The position numbers were made by a program, and so were the translations under genes. Below, in pieces: positions 5,812 through 8,103 of a DNA stretch of 8,103 nucleotides (the first letter of the stretch is position 1; every line of letters begins with the position of its first letter). Under the pieces are notes generated by a model. That model was not told the origin of the DNA and searched no databases. It worked only from the letters and a program-made list of their open reading frames with translations. Source of the stretch: Candidatus Glassiibacteriota bacterium (GTDB lineage Bacteria; Gemmatimonadota; Glassbacteria; GWA2-58-10); NCBI GenBank assembly GCA_030604975.1, contig JAUVUV010000081.1, forward strand, positions 1-8,103. Reading direction: 5' to 3'.

Positions 5812-8001
5812 TCAAGTTCCGATGCCAGCCAAGAGCAGGGTCAGCACGATTACGAGAATCGTGCCGAAAATCCCCAGCAGAAAACCGTAAGTGTCCTCTT
5901 TGGTCCACCTGGTAAATTCAAACTGGGAGTTGGGGAAGACCTTCACGTGGTCGAAACGGGTGGGGTTGGCATAGGAAAGTTCAACCTCTCTTCTGTCCTT
6001 TTCAGGGTCCGGATTCACCGGCGTTTTCATCTTGGCGTAGAAACGGTCGAGAGCTGTTCTGTTCACCGGACTGGTAAACAGGGAAAAAATCACCATCAAC
6101 AGAATCGGCAGGATGATGCGGAAAGGCAGCCTGAGTGTCTCGATCATCGGGTTTGGTAAAGATGCCAGGTCGACTCCAATCCAACTCAGGAAAACCATTT
6201 CGATATTGAAAAAGCCCTGGCCGCTCCGGCTTCCGTCATTCTGAAGCTTTATCCCCTTGGTCCAGTAGATCGACTTGGCAGGCGGCTTGGTGGTGATTTC
6301 TATCGGTTCACCCAGCGCCAATGGTTTCGGCAGGGGTGTTTCGGCCAGTCCGGCCACGTCCAGCTCTTTCCACCCTTCGATCTCCTGCTGCCTGCGCAAG
6401 ACGTCGAATTCTTTCGCTTCATACCTGCGGATAACCTCTTTGGCCCGGGTTGTCGCCAGGTATTTTTCATTTGTGCGCATGGAGGGATGAACCACGGGGA
6501 ACAGAATCGGGATGATAAAAAAGAGCAGGGCGGTGCTGATAATCGACACCCAGGCCGCAGAGGCACTTGCACGCCGCCAGAACATCGCCACCCAGACTGT
6601 GGCTGCAAAGATCACCGGCAGTTCCCAGGCCACTTTCAACTGGTCGAAGACATCATAGTAGTAGATCGAGAAAAACACTCCACCGGTAATCACCAGGGCG
6701 CTGCAGATCCGCCCTATAAAAACATAGTGTCCCTCCTGACGCTCAGGGCCGATCCACCTGTAGAGATTACGCACCAGCAGGCTGCTCGCCACCAGGATGT
6801 AGCAGCTGGCACTGGACATCAGAGCGGCCATCAGGGCAGCAATCATCAGGCCCACCAGCCCCCATCCCACAGGGCCCAGAAGGTCAAGCGTGGCATAGCC
6901 CCAGACCAGGTCTGGGTCTGCTATCTCGCCGGCATAGAGAGTCAGGGCAATTAATCCGGTCAGGGTCCAGGCGATTGTGAGAAAGCGCTTGATAAAATTT
7001 CCTACCATTATCCCCACCCTGGCGCTCAGTTCATCGCGGGCAGACCCGCCGCCGACAACTATCATATGCGGCTGAACCACGATACCAACCAGGTTTATGG
7101 TGGTAACGGCCAGTAAGTAATACCAGGTGAAATCACTCGCATAAGCCGAGCCCAGTATGTCGAAAAACTCCTCCGGTACTCTCTGGTGCATAACTCTGAA
7201 TCCGTCTATCATTCCCGCACCTCCGAAACGGGCGCTGATCTGGTACAGACCGAACGGGATGAGGATAAACGAAAGAAGGATAATAAATATCCCCTGGATG
7301 AAATCGCTCAGATAGGCTGCTGTCAACCCACCTGCCCAACTATAAATAAGAACTACAAGGCTGATAAAGACAATTACCATCGGCCCGCTCAGATAGCTGT
7401 ACTTCCCGCGCGGCTCTAGTTCTCTCAGTTCCGCAAGTTCCTGCTTTTCCGCCTCCGCAAGCAGCTTATAATCCCTGCTCTCGAGTTCTTTCATCCGGGT
7501 AAACATCCCCAGTTCCCGGCTCTCTTCAACTGTTAGTTCCTGGGCCGGTTTGGGAGTCAGGGCAACAATGGTTTTTGAGGCCGCGGAAAAACCGACCGAA
7601 AGCCAGACAATAAAGAAAAAAAGGCCGAATATTGCATAAATTCCCGCCATTGAACGGCTCTGGTAGCGTTCCTCGAAAAAATCGCCCAGTGTCATCATCC
7701 GGTAACGCCGATACCACAGGCCGATAAACCAGTAAAAGGGAGTACAGAAAAGGTAGTTAAGCACTGTCCAGATTCCGGACAACCCGCCGACAAAAGTGTT
7801 GCGGGCGGTTCCTACCGGGCTGTCTGTCGAGGTGCCCGAGCCGAACATGGCAAAAACCTGCAGGAGTTTGCCGAAAGCCCGACCACCCATGAAAAAATCC
7901 TCCTGGCTCTTGATCCTTTTCATCGCCCAGTAGCCGATTCCAATCATCACTCCGATATACAGCACGATTACTATCAGGTCGGCTTGCGTGAGTCCGAACA
8001 T
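5812..8001 (-). CDS. Sodium/solute symporter, SSS family, with two large soluble insertions
   Basis: 729 residues, inner-membrane protein predicted to import a solute driven by sodium. The first helix (about 6-25) is followed by YWAMKRIKSQEDFFMGGRAFG, the classic SSS start. A glycine-rich stretch with GSGTSTDSPVGTA (54-66) follows, and the conserved AALMAALMSSASC (388-400) carries the Ser pair expected at the Na2 sodium site of vSGLT-like carriers. About a dozen or more hydrophobic segments can be seen. Two hydrophilic insertions stand out: residues about 149-204 (charged, Glu/Lys/Arg-rich, helical; bases 7390-7557) and about 504-598 (bases 6208-6492, with REVIRRYEAKEF-like helix and a Pro-rich stretch). 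A further soluble stretch at 655-702 precedes the last helix. Usual SSS carriers have about 480-600 residues, so this is a long version. The start is supported by AAGGA 7 nt upstream. Substrate is not readable; sugars, amino acids, vitamins or carboxylates are all possible. The distant galK hints at sugar only weakly. Confidence 0.92.
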   Translation of the reverse strand: MFGLTQADLIVIVLYIGVMIGIGYWAMKRIKSQEDFFMGGRAFGKLLQVFAMFGSGTSTDSPVGTARNTFVGGLSGIWTVLNYLFCTPFYWFIGLWYRRYRMMTLGDFFEERYQSRSMAGIYAIFGLFFFIVWLSVGFSAASKTIVALTPKPAQELTVEESRELGMFTRMKELESRDYKLLAEAEKQELAELRELEPRGKYSYLSGPMVIVFISLVVLIYSWAGGLTAAYLSDFIQGIFIILLSFILIPFGLYQISARFGGAGMIDGFRVMHQRVPEEFFDILGSAYASDFTWYYLLAVTTINLVGIVVQPHMIVVGGGSARDELSARVGIMVGNFIKRFLTIAWTLTGLIALTLYAGEIADPDLVWGYATLDLLGPVGWGLVGLMIAALMAALMSSASCYILVASSLLVRNLYRWIGPERQEGHYVFIGRICSALVITGGVFFSIYYYDVFDQLKVAWELPVIFAATVWVAMFWRRASASAAWVSIISTALLFFIIPILFPVVHPSMRTNEKYLATTRAKEVIRRYEAKEFDVLRRQQEIEGWKELDVAGLAETPLPKPLALGEPIEITTKPPAKSIYWTKGIKLQNDGSRSGQGFFNIEMVFLSWIGVDLASLPNPMIETLRLPFRIILPILLMVIFSLFTSPVNRTALDRFYAKMKTPVNPDPEKDRREVELSYANPTRFDHVKVFPNSQFEFTRWTKEDTYGFLLGIFGTILVIVLTLLLAGIGT

Positions 8002-8008
8002 AACACCT

Positions 8009-8013
8009 TCCTT
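8009..8013 (-). promoter_or_regulatory. Shine-Dalgarno of the symporter gene
   Basis: AAGGA on the minus strand, 7 nt before the ATG at 8001, within AAGGAAGGTG. It decides the start of the symporter gene. Confidence 0.8.
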
Positions 8014-8074
8014 TCGAGGGGCTAATCGTGGGGAGTGTTAGATCAAGGGTAATATCAAGCTTTTGCTGCAACCC

Positions 8075-8103
8075 AAAATAAAAGTTACTCTGGTAAGTGT
8101 CAA
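8075..8103 (-). promoter_or_regulatory. Sigma-70 promoter for the symporter
   Basis: On the minus strand TTGACA (8098-8103, perfect, at the very edge of the window) is followed after 17 bp by TATTTT (8075-8080, 4 of 6). Transcription would begin near 8068 with a leader of about 65 nt. Confidence 0.6.

Noticed and set aside
6487..6954. 155-residue plus-strand open frame opposite the symporter
   Set aside because: His/Gln/Pro-rich shadow of transmembrane-coding DNA; no ribosome site or family features.

Overview
The window looks like a piece of a bacterial chromosome, probably from an uncultured environmental lineage. Coding regions are moderately GC-rich (many GGC, CTG and GCC codons) and gaps between genes are AT-rich. 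Promoters, Shine-Dalgarno sites and intrinsic terminators are of ordinary bacterial type. Three things would fit FCB-group or planctomycete/Latescibacteria-like bacteria: a giant Ig-repeat surface protein ending in a dockerin-type calcium-binding domain, an SSS transporter with long soluble insertions, and orphan coiled-coil membrane proteins. This taxonomic guess is inference. I see no phage, IS, CRISPR, tRNA or rRNA signal.

Layout. (1) 2-3142, plus strand: the 3' part of a very large secreted or surface protein. Seven complete Ig/cadherin-like repeats of about 90-97 residues plus one partial repeat run up to a TGA at 2066-2068. The same frame then continues with no other stop through a beta-rich region, a module typical of secreted bacterial proteins, and a two-loop dockerin-like domain ending at 3142. 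The TGA replaces one residue in the last strand of the last repeat, so this looks like one gene cut by one nonsense codon. (2) A strong bidirectional hairpin terminator (3171-3215) separates it from the convergent galactokinase gene galK (3238-4404, minus), which has intact GHMP-kinase motifs and an operator-like palindrome just upstream. (3) 4405-5109 is a low-coding stretch. It holds a minus-strand intrinsic terminator (4596-4629), a small minus-strand ORF for a 33-residue single-pass membrane protein (4704-4805), short inverted repeats, and a near-consensus sigma-70 promoter (5019-5047) pointing right. (4) 5110-5688, plus: a 192-residue membrane-anchored coiled-coil protein of unknown function. 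(5) A second hairpin (5745-5780) lies between convergent genes. (6) 5812-8001, minus: a 729-residue sodium/solute symporter (SSS family) with two large hydrophilic insertions, preceded by a good Shine-Dalgarno and a TTGACA promoter at the window edge.

Working together: GalK phosphorylates galactose and SSS proteins often import sugars, so the symporter could feed the kinase. However, the two are separate transcription units and the substrate cannot be read from sequence. The dockerin protein may act in adhesion or polysaccharide binding at the surface. The least explained items are the TGA-interrupted giant gene, the small membrane protein, and the coiled-coil protein divergent from it.
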